DNA of 64,000 nt from Collinsella sp. (lineage in GTDB: Bacteria > Actinomycetota > Coriobacteriia > Coriobacteriales > Coriobacteriaceae): the NCBI GenBank assembly GCA_018380195.1, contig JAGZUC010000013.1, forward strand, positions 12,140-76,139. Direction: 5' to 3'. A model generated the notes under the pieces. The model did not search any database. It was not told the origin of the DNA and worked only from the letters and a program-made list of their open reading frames with translations. Of this stretch, positions 1-7,276 are shown piece after piece; positions within the stretch are counted from its first letter, which is position 1, and the number at the start of each line of letters is the position of its first letter. The position numbers were made by a program, and so were the translations under genes.

Positions 1-365
1 CGCGTAAGGTTGTGCCGCAGGAGATTCCACTCTCCACCGCCGTGTGGCAGATGGGCCGCATCGCCGGCATGACGCGCGGCTTGGAGACTGGTGACCTCGA
101 CCTGATTGCCGCCGCCAATGACGACCGCATCCAGGAACCCTATCGTCGCCGTCTGATTCCCGACTACAACGCCGTGCGCGACACCTGCCTTAACGGAGGC
201 GCCAAGACCATCTGGATCAGTGGCTCCGGCTCGACCCTCATGGCCGTGACTGACGACACCATCGTGGCAAAGTTCCTACAGGTCAAGCTGCGTGAACAGT
301 TCCCCAAGTGTGACACGCATATTCTGACGTGCGACACGGAAGGCGCTCAAATCGAGTACCTGTAG
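1..365 (+). CDS. thrB: Homoserine kinase, C-terminal part (cut by the window edge)
   Basis: Homoserine kinase phosphorylates homoserine to O-phosphohomoserine in threonine synthesis and is a cytosolic GHMP-family kinase. Only about 120 C-terminal residues are present; the frame is open from base 3 to the TAG at 363-365. What is visible fits ThrB: a DRIQEPYR stretch, then LIPDYNAVRD, and a glycine/serine-rich WISGSGST segment typical of the GHMP C-terminal motif. The first in-frame GTG at 12 is internal, not a start. The gene ends immediately before a long hairpin element whose outer arm begins at the stop codon. The assignment rests on these motifs because the ATP-binding half lies outside the window. 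Confidence 0.85.
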   Translation, partial: RKVVPQEIPLSTAVWQMGRIAGMTRGLETGDLDLIAAANDDRIQEPYRRRLIPDYNAVRDTCLNGGAKTIWISGSGSTLMAVTDDTIVAKFLQVKLREQFPKCDTHILTCDTEGAQIEYL

Positions 366-541
366 ACATCCTCCTCATATACCTGTCCGGGACGGTCGGG
401 ATGTGCCCTCAAAATCGTCCTCGCGCATGAAGGCCCCTTGTCCTGCTCCTGCGGAGCGACGGACAAGGGGCCTTCGCGCTGCGGAATTATTTTGAGGGAA
501 CATCCCGACCGTCCCTGCGCCCACCTTGCTGAGGATGTCTA
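363..541 (-). repeat. Long hairpin element A (conserved internal loop, variable stems)
   Basis: This fills the gap between the convergent ends of thrB and the HTH gene. Nested perfect inverted repeats are 363-373 with 531-541, 389-404 with 500-515, 406-415 with 489-498, and 429-443 with 461-475, with a GCTCC/GGAGC mini-hairpin at the tip. Read on the minus strand, the unpaired bulge contains TTCCGCAG on the 5' side and GCGAGGACG on the 3' side. The same pair of motifs recurs in elements B and C, although the stems there have unrelated sequence. Function unknown; it may act as a transcript end or as a mobile palindromic element. Confidence 0.7.
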
Positions 542-653
542 CAGGGACCCACGCTTTGAAGGGGCGCCGGGCTGAAATTATGGCCTTTTATTGATAGGGG
601 CTCTTGCTGGTGTGGAGCATATTCTTTAGATGAGCTTTGGTGATTTGTTTGGT

Positions 654-1352
654 TTAGGCTGCACTGGTTTCTTTGTATTCGAAGACTGGCTCTAGGAGAT
701 CTTCGATGTTGCAGTGGAGGGCTTTTGCTATGGCTCTTACGGTTGTTACCGAGGCTTCGTTGATGTTTCGTTGGCGCTGTTCGTACATTTGGATTGAGCG
801 GAGTGATACGCCCGATTCGTATGCCAGGTCTTGCTGGGTTTTCTTAAGCCTCTTCCTTGCTAGCGCGAGTTTGGTTTGACGAGGTGTTTTCTTCGCTATA
901 TCGCAAACAAGACGCGCCACACGCTCCTCTGAGGCTTCGTGCCAGGGGTAATACATATTGCACAGCGCATCGAACGGAACGACATGCAGCAGGTCTTCGA
1001 AAGACTCGCCCAGACGCCATTGCAGATATGCCAATATCCAGCCTGTCCAATACTCCGGCGTCTTCTCAAAACGATAGGTGCGGTCCGGTATAGACCCGCT
1101 TTGATATCCCGACCTTTCGGCGATAAGTGCGAACAGCTCAACACCTGATTTTCCCGATACGACCCATGCGTTGCCACGCTCAAACTCACGGGCTACGCCG
1201 CTCAGGCAAAAGAGTTCAGCGACCTCGGACCCTTCCGCTCCATAGTCGTTCACGGCATAGTCGAAGCAGTCGCCGAGGTTGTTCATTGCATCCTCGAGGT
1301 AGTAGACGGGGTATGTCCTACTCGGCCCACAATCCGTTAACTCTTGGATCAT
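654..1352 (-). CDS. C-terminal HTH (XRE-type) protein, putative antitoxin/repressor partner of the DUF3990 gene
   Basis: A 232-aa protein with an XRE-like helix-turn-helix at residues about 157-215 (KKTQQDLAYESGVSLRSIQ, then a second helical stretch ending in IEDLLEP). The first 150 residues form a separate domain with the motif PEYWTGWILAYLQW near residue 95; I recall similar modules in gut-bacterial proteins next to DUF3990 genes, but this is from memory. The ATG at 1352 has GGGAGGG about 11 nt upstream and lies inside the end of the upstream gene (35-bp overlap), which indicates translational coupling. Toxin order first and antitoxin second is less common, so the roles are inferred. A double palindromic operator upstream of the pair is the likely autoregulatory site. 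Confidence 0.6.
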   Translation of the reverse strand: MIQELTDCGPSRTYPVYYLEDAMNNLGDCFDYAVNDYGAEGSEVAELFCLSGVAREFERGNAWVVSGKSGVELFALIAERSGYQSGSIPDRTYRFEKTPEYWTGWILAYLQWRLGESFEDLLHVVPFDALCNMYYPWHEASEERVARLVCDIAKKTPRQTKLALARKRLKKTQQDLAYESGVSLRSIQMYEQRQRNINEASVTTVRAIAKALHCNIEDLLEPVFEYKETSAA

Positions 1353-2001
1353 TTAAATCAACCCTCCCTGCCATTAAATCCCTAATGTCGATACCTTCGG
1401 AATCGAACCCGTTAACCGTATCCAAGTATTTGCGTCGAGCATTCTGCTCTCGCTCAAAACGCTTGGGATAAAACTCAGATCCCGAAGCCGGCTTCCAATC
1501 GCAGAATCTAATCGCCGAGAATGCGCGCTCACTCATAAGAGCATATTGAATGCCTAGATCGCCCAGGCGCATAATGCGCTGAAGTTGTCGGAGCGAAATC
1601 ATGCCATTAACAAACTGCCTTGCAAAAGAAAAATACGAGTCGTCGGCACGATAGCCCCGAATAACGTCGTAAGAAGAAATATCAATCAAACAGTTATCAA
1701 GCAGAAATCGAAGTCCGTCGCGTGCTAGCGGCGTCGAGACATTAAACTCCCGGTTGTCGGCCAAAATCGCAAGCCAATTGAGGATTGAAAACTCCCCAGA
1801 CTCTAAATCCAAGACCGAAAGGCCATCTAAATCAAGTTCATATCGATTTGCAATGCCATCCGACTCGGTCCGGCATGCCCATTCCATCGCCATTTCTTCA
1901 TGTGGCGTGCAATAAAACCCGCGCCCATAGCCATTGAATTGTCTGCATTTATCCAACGACGGATGCTCGACAACAACCTCCGACCCGTGCCAAAGCTCCA
2001 T
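1318..2001 (-). CDS. DUF3990-family protein (ADP-ribosyltransferase-like fold), putative toxin
   Basis: A 227-aa protein beginning MELWHGS, with GYGRGFYCT at about residue 25 and a downstream EMAMEWACR helix. The W-H-G-S / G-x-G-F-Y-x-T pattern is characteristic of DUF3990, a family related in fold to ADP-ribosyltransferases. Enzymatic activity has not been shown here. The ATG at 2001 is chosen because GGAGG lies 4-8 nt upstream; a TTG four codons earlier is open but would place the ribosome site inside the gene. It is the first gene of a two-gene minus-strand operon with the HTH gene, from a promoter carrying nested palindromes. Alternative: part of an abortive-infection or other stress module. 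Confidence 0.6.
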   Translation of the reverse strand: MELWHGSEVVVEHPSLDKCRQFNGYGRGFYCTPHEEMAMEWACRTESDGIANRYELDLDGLSVLDLESGEFSILNWLAILADNREFNVSTPLARDGLRFLLDNCLIDISSYDVIRGYRADDSYFSFARQFVNGMISLRQLQRIMRLGDLGIQYALMSERAFSAIRFCDWKPASGSEFYPKRFEREQNARRKYLDTVNGFDSEGIDIRDLMAGRVDLNDPRVNGLWAE

Positions 2002-2019
2002 ATCGACCTCCAAACAAAA

Positions 2020-2066
2020 ATATCACCCCAGTGATAGTGTACCAATAACTATCACTGGGGTGATAT
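2020..2066. promoter_or_regulatory. Double palindromic operator upstream of the DUF3990/HTH pair
   Basis: TATCACCCCAGTGATA at 2021-2036 and its exact reverse complement TATCACTGGGGTGATA at 2050-2065 together form a 19-bp perfect inverted repeat (2020-2038 and 2048-2066) with a 9-nt spacer. Each half is itself a near-palindrome (TATCAC/GTGATA). The site lies just upstream of the DUF3990 start, where autorepression by the HTH partner would be expected. The binding protein is inferred. Confidence 0.7.
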
Positions 2067-2101
2067 AGATAGACAAAAGTTGTTTGACAGTGCGGCATGC
2101 C

Positions 2102-2692
2102 CTAGAGGCAGGCCTCGGCGATGCGCTTTTTGAGTTCGTCGATGCCGGTGCCGGTTTGGGAGCTTGTGATGATTACGTTCTCGGCCGGAACGTTGAGCTG
2201 CTTTTTGATGGCTGCTGCCTGGCGGGCCTGCTGGGTGCGGCTGAGCTTGTCGGCCTTGGTGAGGCAGACGATAAAGTTGAACTCGTTGCCCTGCAGGTAG
2301 TCGATCATGTCATGGTCGAGCTTACTGGGGTCGTGACGAATATCCACCAGCGACACGACCAGGTTAAAGCTGCGCTCGGAGTCAAAGAAGTCGCCGATAA
2401 GTTCTGCCCAGCGGTCACGCTCGGCCTTGGAACGACGGGCGAAACCATAGCCCGGCAGGTCAACGAAGTGCACGTCGTCAGCCTCAAAGAAGTTGATGTT
2501 GCTCGTCTTGCCCGGCGTGCTCGAAACCTTGACGAGGTTCTTGCGGCCAAAAAGCTTGTTCATGATCGACGACTTGCCCACGTTGGAGCGGCCGACGAAG
2601 CTCACCTCGGGGCAGGTGGACTCGGGAATCTGCGAAACCTTGCCATAGCTGGCAACGAACTTGGCAAGCTGGTAGTTAATGGAATCGGCCAT
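2102..2692 (-). CDS. ysxC: Ribosome biogenesis GTPase YsxC/EngB (YihA)
   Basis: A 196-aa cytosolic TRAFAC-class GTPase needed for late assembly of the large ribosomal subunit. G1 GRSNVGKSS at residues 34-42, a G2 threonine in STPGKT (58-63), G3 DLPGYG (78-83), G4 TKAD (145-148) and an SSQTG G5-like stretch near residue 170 are all present in order, and the length matches the family. ATG 2692 has AAGGAG 7 nt upstream; a GTG two codons earlier is a less likely start. It lies 38 bp downstream of mtnN on the same strand and is probably co-transcribed. Confidence 0.95.
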   Translation of the reverse strand: MADSINYQLAKFVASYGKVSQIPESTCPEVSFVGRSNVGKSSIMNKLFGRKNLVKVSSTPGKTSNINFFEADDVHFVDLPGYGFARRSKAERDRWAELIGDFFDSERSFNLVVSLVDIRHDPSKLDHDMIDYLQGNEFNFIVCLTKADKLSRTQQARQAAAIKKQLNVPAENVIITSSQTGTGIDELKKRIAEACL

Positions 2693-2730
2693 GGACACTC
2701 CTTGGTCGTAGGTTCTTACAAAAGAGCGCG

Positions 2731-3471
2731 CTAATAGATAGCAGCGATACGGCGAACGATATCGAGCGTAATGCCACTCGCGGTACGGGCATACTCGAAC
2801 AGGTCGAACTCGCGGTCGCAAATCGCATCGTACGCCTCGTCACAATTATCGCTGATAGCGCGCAGCACCAGGCAATCGACACCATTTTTAGTTGCGACAT
2901 GAGCAATTGCCGCGCCCTCCATGCCGACACAATCGGCGCGCGTCGCCTCGATAGCGTCGTTGCGCATGGCGGCGCCCGTCACAAAGCGGTTGCCCGTGGC
3001 AATCGTGCCGACCAGGAACTGCTTTGCGCCCTCGTTCGAGGCGGCCGCATTTGTCGAAGCATCAACAAACCCATGCTCAGCAAGTACATCGGCAGCGATA
3101 TCGACCAGCGCAGACGTCGAGCCAAACTCCTCGAGCCCCGGTGCAGACTCGGCGATAAGCGCGGTATCGGTATCCAGATAGCGCAGGCACTTGCCAATGA
3201 CGATATCGTCAATATGGAGCTTGGGATTCAGGCCACCTGCGATACCCGAAAGCACAACTGCCTGTGGAGCATACTTGCTAATGAGGTGCTGTGTTGCGGC
3301 AGCGGCGTTCACCGTGCCCATGCCCGCCGTTGTGGCGACAAGCGTCAGGCCGTCGAGCTCACCGCTCACAACGGTCAAGCCTGCCTCCCGTGCCTCGCAA
3401 ACGTCGCTCAGCTCTTCCTTAATCTGCATGATCTCTTTTTCGAGCGCACCGATAATCGCGATGGTAGCCAT
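2731..3471 (-). CDS. mtnN: 5'-methylthioadenosine/S-adenosylhomocysteine nucleosidase
   Basis: A 246-aa cytosolic nucleosidase that hydrolyses methylthioadenosine and S-adenosylhomocysteine to adenine plus the thioribose or ribosyl product, recycling by-products of SAM chemistry. Family features are an N-terminal IIGALEKE (catalytic-region Glu), GIAGGLNP at 76-83, MEGAAIAHVA at 184-193 and the catalytic-Asp motif RAISDN with D208. ATG 3471 is preceded by GGGGGA at a short spacing; a TTG four codons upstream is a weaker candidate. It forms a likely two-gene operon with ysxC. Confidence 0.93.
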   Translation of the reverse strand: MATIAIIGALEKEIMQIKEELSDVCEAREAGLTVVSGELDGLTLVATTAGMGTVNAAAATQHLISKYAPQAVVLSGIAGGLNPKLHIDDIVIGKCLRYLDTDTALIAESAPGLEEFGSTSALVDIAADVLAEHGFVDASTNAAASNEGAKQFLVGTIATGNRFVTGAAMRNDAIEATRADCVGMEGAAIAHVATKNGVDCLVLRAISDNCDEAYDAICDREFDLFEYARTASGITLDIVRRIAAIY

Positions 3472-3597
3472 ACCATCCCCCAAACCTGTGAAAACTGCTT
3501 ATCCACGGTATGGTACCAGCATTTTGACTCAACCGTGTCTGCACCAAGCCGTTAGGCCAGTACAGCTCGGATATCATAAAGGGGCAAAAATGGCTTG

Positions 3598-4416
3598 TTA
3601 GCCGATGGCCGACCTGAGCTCCGCACGGCGCTCTTTCATGCCGGCCATAACGGCATTGCGCAGCTCGGGCATACGCGCGGTATCCATCTGGGGCACGCCC
3701 TCGAGCTTATAGGGAATGCCCAGTTGCTCGTACTTGACGACACCCATCGTGTGATACGGCAGCATTTCCAGGCCCACCACGTTGTGCCATGGAGCGATGA
3801 GGCGACCGAGCTTCTCGCACTCCTCCACCGTGTCGGTAATGCCCGGCACCACCACGTGGCGGATAACGACCTTGATCTTGCGACGTGCAAGCTCATCGCC
3901 AAACGCCAGGATGCGTGCGGGATCACAACCGGTCAGCTTTTTATGCTCAGCCGGATCGGCATGCTTGATGTCGAGCAGCACCATGTCGGTCTCGTTGAGA
4001 ACGGCATCGAACTTCTCGGGGTGGTTGGGATCGAACGCATAGCCGCAGCTGTCCAAGCAGGTATGCACGCGGCCATCGGAGTTGTTGTGCATTGCACGGA
4101 ACAGGTCGGCCAAAAACTCAGGCTGTAGGAGCGGCTCGCCACCCGAAACCGTAATGCCGCCGCTGCGATAGAACTCATGGTTGCTCTGGAACTCGTCCAT
4201 CAGGTGCTCGACGGTCACCATGGTGCCGCCGTTAACAGACCAGGTATCGGGATTGTGGCAATACGCGCAGCGCATGGGACAGCCTTGGACAAACACTACG
4301 AAGCGGATGCCGGGTCCGTCGACCGTACCCATCGTTTCAATCGAATGTACGCGGCCCAGGGCAAACGCGGAGTCCTCGGGACGAGCGTCCACACCCTCGA
4401 GCGTCATCTCAGCCAT
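3598..4416 (-). CDS. pflA: Pyruvate formate-lyase activating enzyme (radical SAM)
   Basis: A 272-aa radical-SAM enzyme that installs the glycyl radical on pyruvate formate-lyase under anaerobic conditions. The cluster motif CPMRCAYC gives C46, C50 and C53 (CX3CX2C). GPGIRFVVFVQGC precedes it and SGGEPLLQ follows, both standard for PflA. The ATG at 4416 is preferred over 4437 because a GAGAGGCAAGG stretch lies just upstream while the earlier ATG has no ribosome site. Unusually it is not next to pflB, which lies about 8 kb away on the same strand. Its natural substrate here would be the separate 83-aa glycyl-radical subunit. Confidence 0.93.
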   Translation of the reverse strand: MAEMTLEGVDARPEDSAFALGRVHSIETMGTVDGPGIRFVVFVQGCPMRCAYCHNPDTWSVNGGTMVTVEHLMDEFQSNHEFYRSGGITVSGGEPLLQPEFLADLFRAMHNNSDGRVHTCLDSCGYAFDPNHPEKFDAVLNETDMVLLDIKHADPAEHKKLTGCDPARILAFGDELARRKIKVVIRHVVVPGITDTVEECEKLGRLIAPWHNVVGLEMLPYHTMGVVKYEQLGIPYKLEGVPQMDTARMPELRNAVMAGMKERRAELRSAIG

Positions 4417-4534
4417 TCCCGCTACCTTGCCTCTCATTGGTTTTAGTTACATAAATGCCAGAGCCATTCTAGCCCATACGCATGATGGTGAAACGGTTTA
4501 GTGGTCAATTGGGTTGTTCTATTTGGCCCCACAC

Positions 4535-4573
4535 AAAAGCGGCGGGAAGGTTGTCACAACCCACCCGCCGCCG
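4535..4573 (-). terminator. Intrinsic terminator after the DegV-family gene
   Basis: On the minus strand a GC-rich stem (GCGGCGGG paired with CCCGCCGC, plus an inner GGTTGT/CAACCC pairing) is followed by TTTTGTG. It lies about 30 nt past the stop of the DegV-family gene. Confidence 0.75.
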
Positions 4574-4602
4574 AGGCAATAGATATCGATAGACGCCAGG
4601 CC

Positions 4603-5457
4603 TTACGCCTTAAGCGTAAGCACCGCGCCGAAGGCGGTCGGGCCGCAATGGCTCGAGATGACGCCGCCGACCTGAGTCCAGGTAATGTCCTTAAAGCCCA
4701 GGTCGTGCGCATAGACTTCCATGTCGTCGCGCAGCTCCTCGGAAAGACCTACCGAATACGCCAGGCCAATGTGCGAGTAGTCAATCTCGCCCTTGGCAAC
4801 CATGTGGTCAATAAAGGCACGGGCGCACTTGAGCATAGAGCCGCGGAACTTCTTGGTCGCCACAAACTTACCGCCCGTTACCTCAATGCAGGGCTTAATC
4901 TTGAGCAGGTGGGCGCCAAGGAACGCGACGTTGGACAGACGACCGCCCGCCTTAAGAAAGGCTAGGTCGGTAGGAACAAAGCCCAGCAGCACACGGTCCA
5001 TGACGGAGTTCGTAAATGCAAAGATCTCGTCGACGGTGGCATCGGGGTGAGCCTCGATGTATTTGGCGGTCTCGACGACAACAAGCGACTGGCCTACCGA
5101 GACAAAGCGCGTGTCCATGGAGAACACGTAGTCGCGCCCCTGGGCCGCAATCTTTGAGGACTGATGCGAACAGGTCGTGGCCTCGGAATATGCAAGATGC
5201 AAAATAGTCGCGTCGGGCTGCTCAGCGTGAATGCGGTCGTACACGTGAGCAAAATCCGCAGGCGCGCAGCCACTGGTCTTGGGCATCACGCCAAACTCAT
5301 TGCAGCGCGAATAAATCTCGAGCGGATCGATCGAGCCGTCCTCGACGGTCTCGTCACCAATCGTGACATGCATGGGCACGCGCACGATGCCGTAGCGCTC
5401 GCAGAGCTCCGGCGTTACATCCGACCCAGACTCAACCACGATTACATACTTGCCCAT
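4603..5457 (-). CDS. DegV family protein (fatty-acid-binding, FakB-like)
   Basis: A 284-aa protein of the DegV fold. Family members bind a fatty acid, and those that act as FakB present it to the FakA kinase for phosphorylation. Seen here: the start VIVVESGSDVTPEL, the loop PKTSGCAPADF with the conserved TS near residue 60, FLKAGGRLS near residue 165, and IKPCIEVTGGK. Length fits the family (about 280). The start at 5457 is the conserved one; there is no strong ribosome site, and an upstream in-frame ATG at 5481 is no better. No fakA partner is in the window, so the lipid role is family-based. Confidence 0.85.
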   Translation of the reverse strand: MGKYVIVVESGSDVTPELCERYGIVRVPMHVTIGDETVEDGSIDPLEIYSRCNEFGVMPKTSGCAPADFAHVYDRIHAEQPDATILHLAYSEATTCSHQSSKIAAQGRDYVFSMDTRFVSVGQSLVVVETAKYIEAHPDATVDEIFAFTNSVMDRVLLGFVPTDLAFLKAGGRLSNVAFLGAHLLKIKPCIEVTGGKFVATKKFRGSMLKCARAFIDHMVAKGEIDYSHIGLAYSVGLSEELRDDMEVYAHDLGFKDITWTQVGGVISSHCGPTAFGAVLTLKA

Positions 5458-5541
5458 TCTTATCACGACCCATCTCGACATTGGCTTTTCAATACATGAC
5501 ACGCGCGTCGCGCTGTTGCACAACGGCATCTAAGCGCCAAA

Positions 5542-5580
5542 GAGACGCCGCCCTTTGCACATAACAAAGGACAGCGTCTC
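5542..5580. terminator. Hairpin between the sucrose operon end and the DegV-family gene
   Basis: GAGACGC (5542-5548) pairs with GCGTCTC (5574-5580), with an inner CCTTT/AAAGG pairing. It lies about 150 nt beyond the scrB stop. The following T-tract on the minus strand is short, so it is a modest terminator candidate for the sucrose operon. Confidence 0.45.
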
Positions 5581-5732
5581 CCTGGAAAACTCCGTGCTTA
5601 ACTGAGATTTTACACGGTTTATTAAGGAGTGTTACTTATTCCGCAAACGGTCGCTATACGCGATAAACGGTAGTTGGCCGCGGCAACTGCGACACATTCC
5701 GCCCAACAAGTCCAATCGTGCTCCATGCACGG

Positions 5733-7175
5733 TTAATGAGCGAGGCGGTAGAAATCCATCGACGCCGCGCCCTCGGCGTGCAGCGCCATCGCCGGAACCG
5801 CCGACGAATAGGTACGGCTCGTAAGTGCCGCCTCACCGCCGTTGGCAAAAATCTCGACCATCGTAGTGTCCGAAAGCACGCGCAGGTCGCGAAGCTCGCC
5901 GAGCTCAATCGACCTCTGGTCGCGCCCATAGCCTTCGTCACCCATGTCGAGGGTAAGCATCCCGTCCGCATAGCGCACAAAGACACCCTTGCGAATCTCG
6001 AGCTCAACCATCTTGGCGCCCTCACAGGAAACCACGAGATCAAACAGGCGGCCCGGCTCCTCAACGGTTTCACCGCCTGTCGTGCGAACGCAGTCGCCGC
6101 GCATCCTCTCAATCTCGTGCGCCGGCTGCTGGCAGAGCTTACCATCGCGCATGCTCAGCTCTCGCGGCACCGTCAACGCGCACTGCCACCCGCGCGCCAC
6201 CGTCGGGTTTTCCGCCGTCGCATCGGGGCAACCCGACCATCCGATCATCAATCGCCGGCCTGCAGCATCCTCAAAGGACTGCGGAGCATAGAAATCAAAA
6301 CCGGCATCGACCATCGGGGGCATGCCCTTCCCGACGATTTTAAAGCTCGGCGCCTCCCAATCGGCCTCGATGGGGAACCACACGCACTGATGCGGATTGC
6401 GGTAACGCCAACCATCGGCAGGCACACCCTGCGGACAGCAAACGAGAATAAGCTCGCCATCAAGCTCAAACAGATCAGGGCACTCCCACATAAAGCCAAA
6501 CTTCTCGCCCAGCTCAATGCGCGTCGCATAGCTCCAGACCCCTAAATCACGCGAAGTATAGACAAGCACGCAGCCACGGTCGTCTTTCGTACGAGCGCCC
6601 AGAACCATGTAGTAGATACCATCGTGCTCAAGGATCTTGGGGTCGCGCACGTGCGTACCGATATCGTCGGGGTAATCGACTGGTCCAACAGCCATGCGCT
6701 TCTCGCCCAATTCGTCGGGATTCTCGGCAACCATATGAATCTGGTTTTGCTCACGGCCCGTCAACACGTAGTCGTAATCATCGCGGTCAAAATGCTTGAC
6801 GTTGCCGGTATAGAAGTAGTGAATCTTGCCATCACGTACAAAGGCAGAACCAGAATACGCTCCGCTCGAATCCAAATCGGAATCGGGGAACAGCACGGGG
6901 CCGTGATTCTCGTACGTCACAAAATCCTTTGTCGTCAGATGGTTCCAAAGCACTGGACCGCCATGCGCAGCATCGAACGGATCGTATTGATGATAGATGT
7001 GATACGTATCACCAATCTGAACCAAACCGTTGGGGTCGTTGAGCCAGCCAAGCTCAGGCTCCACATGGAACAGAAGCCTATCGGGGTCGGACGCGATGCG
7101 AGCCGCCGTCTCATCCTGTCCGACACGCCACTGCTCATAGTCCGCGCGTGTCACCTTGTTTTTTTGATTTAACAT
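5733..7175 (-). CDS. scrB: Sucrose-6-phosphate hydrolase (GH32)
   Basis: A 480-aa cytosolic GH32 enzyme expected to split sucrose-6-phosphate, delivered by the PTS, into glucose-6-phosphate and fructose. The three GH32 signatures are intact: WLNDPNG at 44-50 with nucleophile D47, RDP at 177-179 stabilising the transition state, and WECPDLF with acid/base E231. There is no signal peptide, consistent with a phosphorylated cytosolic substrate. It is the last gene of the operon GH32-EIIBC-scrB. ATG 7175 has only a weak GAGAAAG upstream. A hairpin sits in the 101-bp gap before it. Regulation is likely by the LacI protein at 10340-11350. Confidence 0.93.
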   Translation of the reverse strand: MLNQKNKVTRADYEQWRVGQDETAARIASDPDRLLFHVEPELGWLNDPNGLVQIGDTYHIYHQYDPFDAAHGGPVLWNHLTTKDFVTYENHGPVLFPDSDLDSSGAYSGSAFVRDGKIHYFYTGNVKHFDRDDYDYVLTGREQNQIHMVAENPDELGEKRMAVGPVDYPDDIGTHVRDPKILEHDGIYYMVLGARTKDDRGCVLVYTSRDLGVWSYATRIELGEKFGFMWECPDLFELDGELILVCCPQGVPADGWRYRNPHQCVWFPIEADWEAPSFKIVGKGMPPMVDAGFDFYAPQSFEDAAGRRLMIGWSGCPDATAENPTVARGWQCALTVPRELSMRDGKLCQQPAHEIERMRGDCVRTTGGETVEEPGRLFDLVVSCEGAKMVELEIRKGVFVRYADGMLTLDMGDEGYGRDQRSIELGELRDLRVLSDTTMVEIFANGGEAALTSRTYSSAVPAMALHAEGAASMDFYRLAH

Positions 7176-7196
7176 CGCCGTTGACTTTCTCGTCTA

Positions 7197-7239
7197 TGGG
7201 GAAGGACGCTCGACTCACACGAGTCGAACGCCCTTCCTC
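7197..7239 (-). other. Intercistronic hairpin between EIIBC and scrB
   Basis: TCGACTC (7210-7216), an ACAC loop and GAGTCGA (7221-7227) sit inside an outer GGGGAAGG/CCTTCC pairing. There is no T-tract on the transcribed strand, so an mRNA processing or stability role is more likely than termination. Confidence 0.5.
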
Positions 7240-7276
7240 AAATGGACTTATCCTCAGATTACACTGAACGGCTCAA

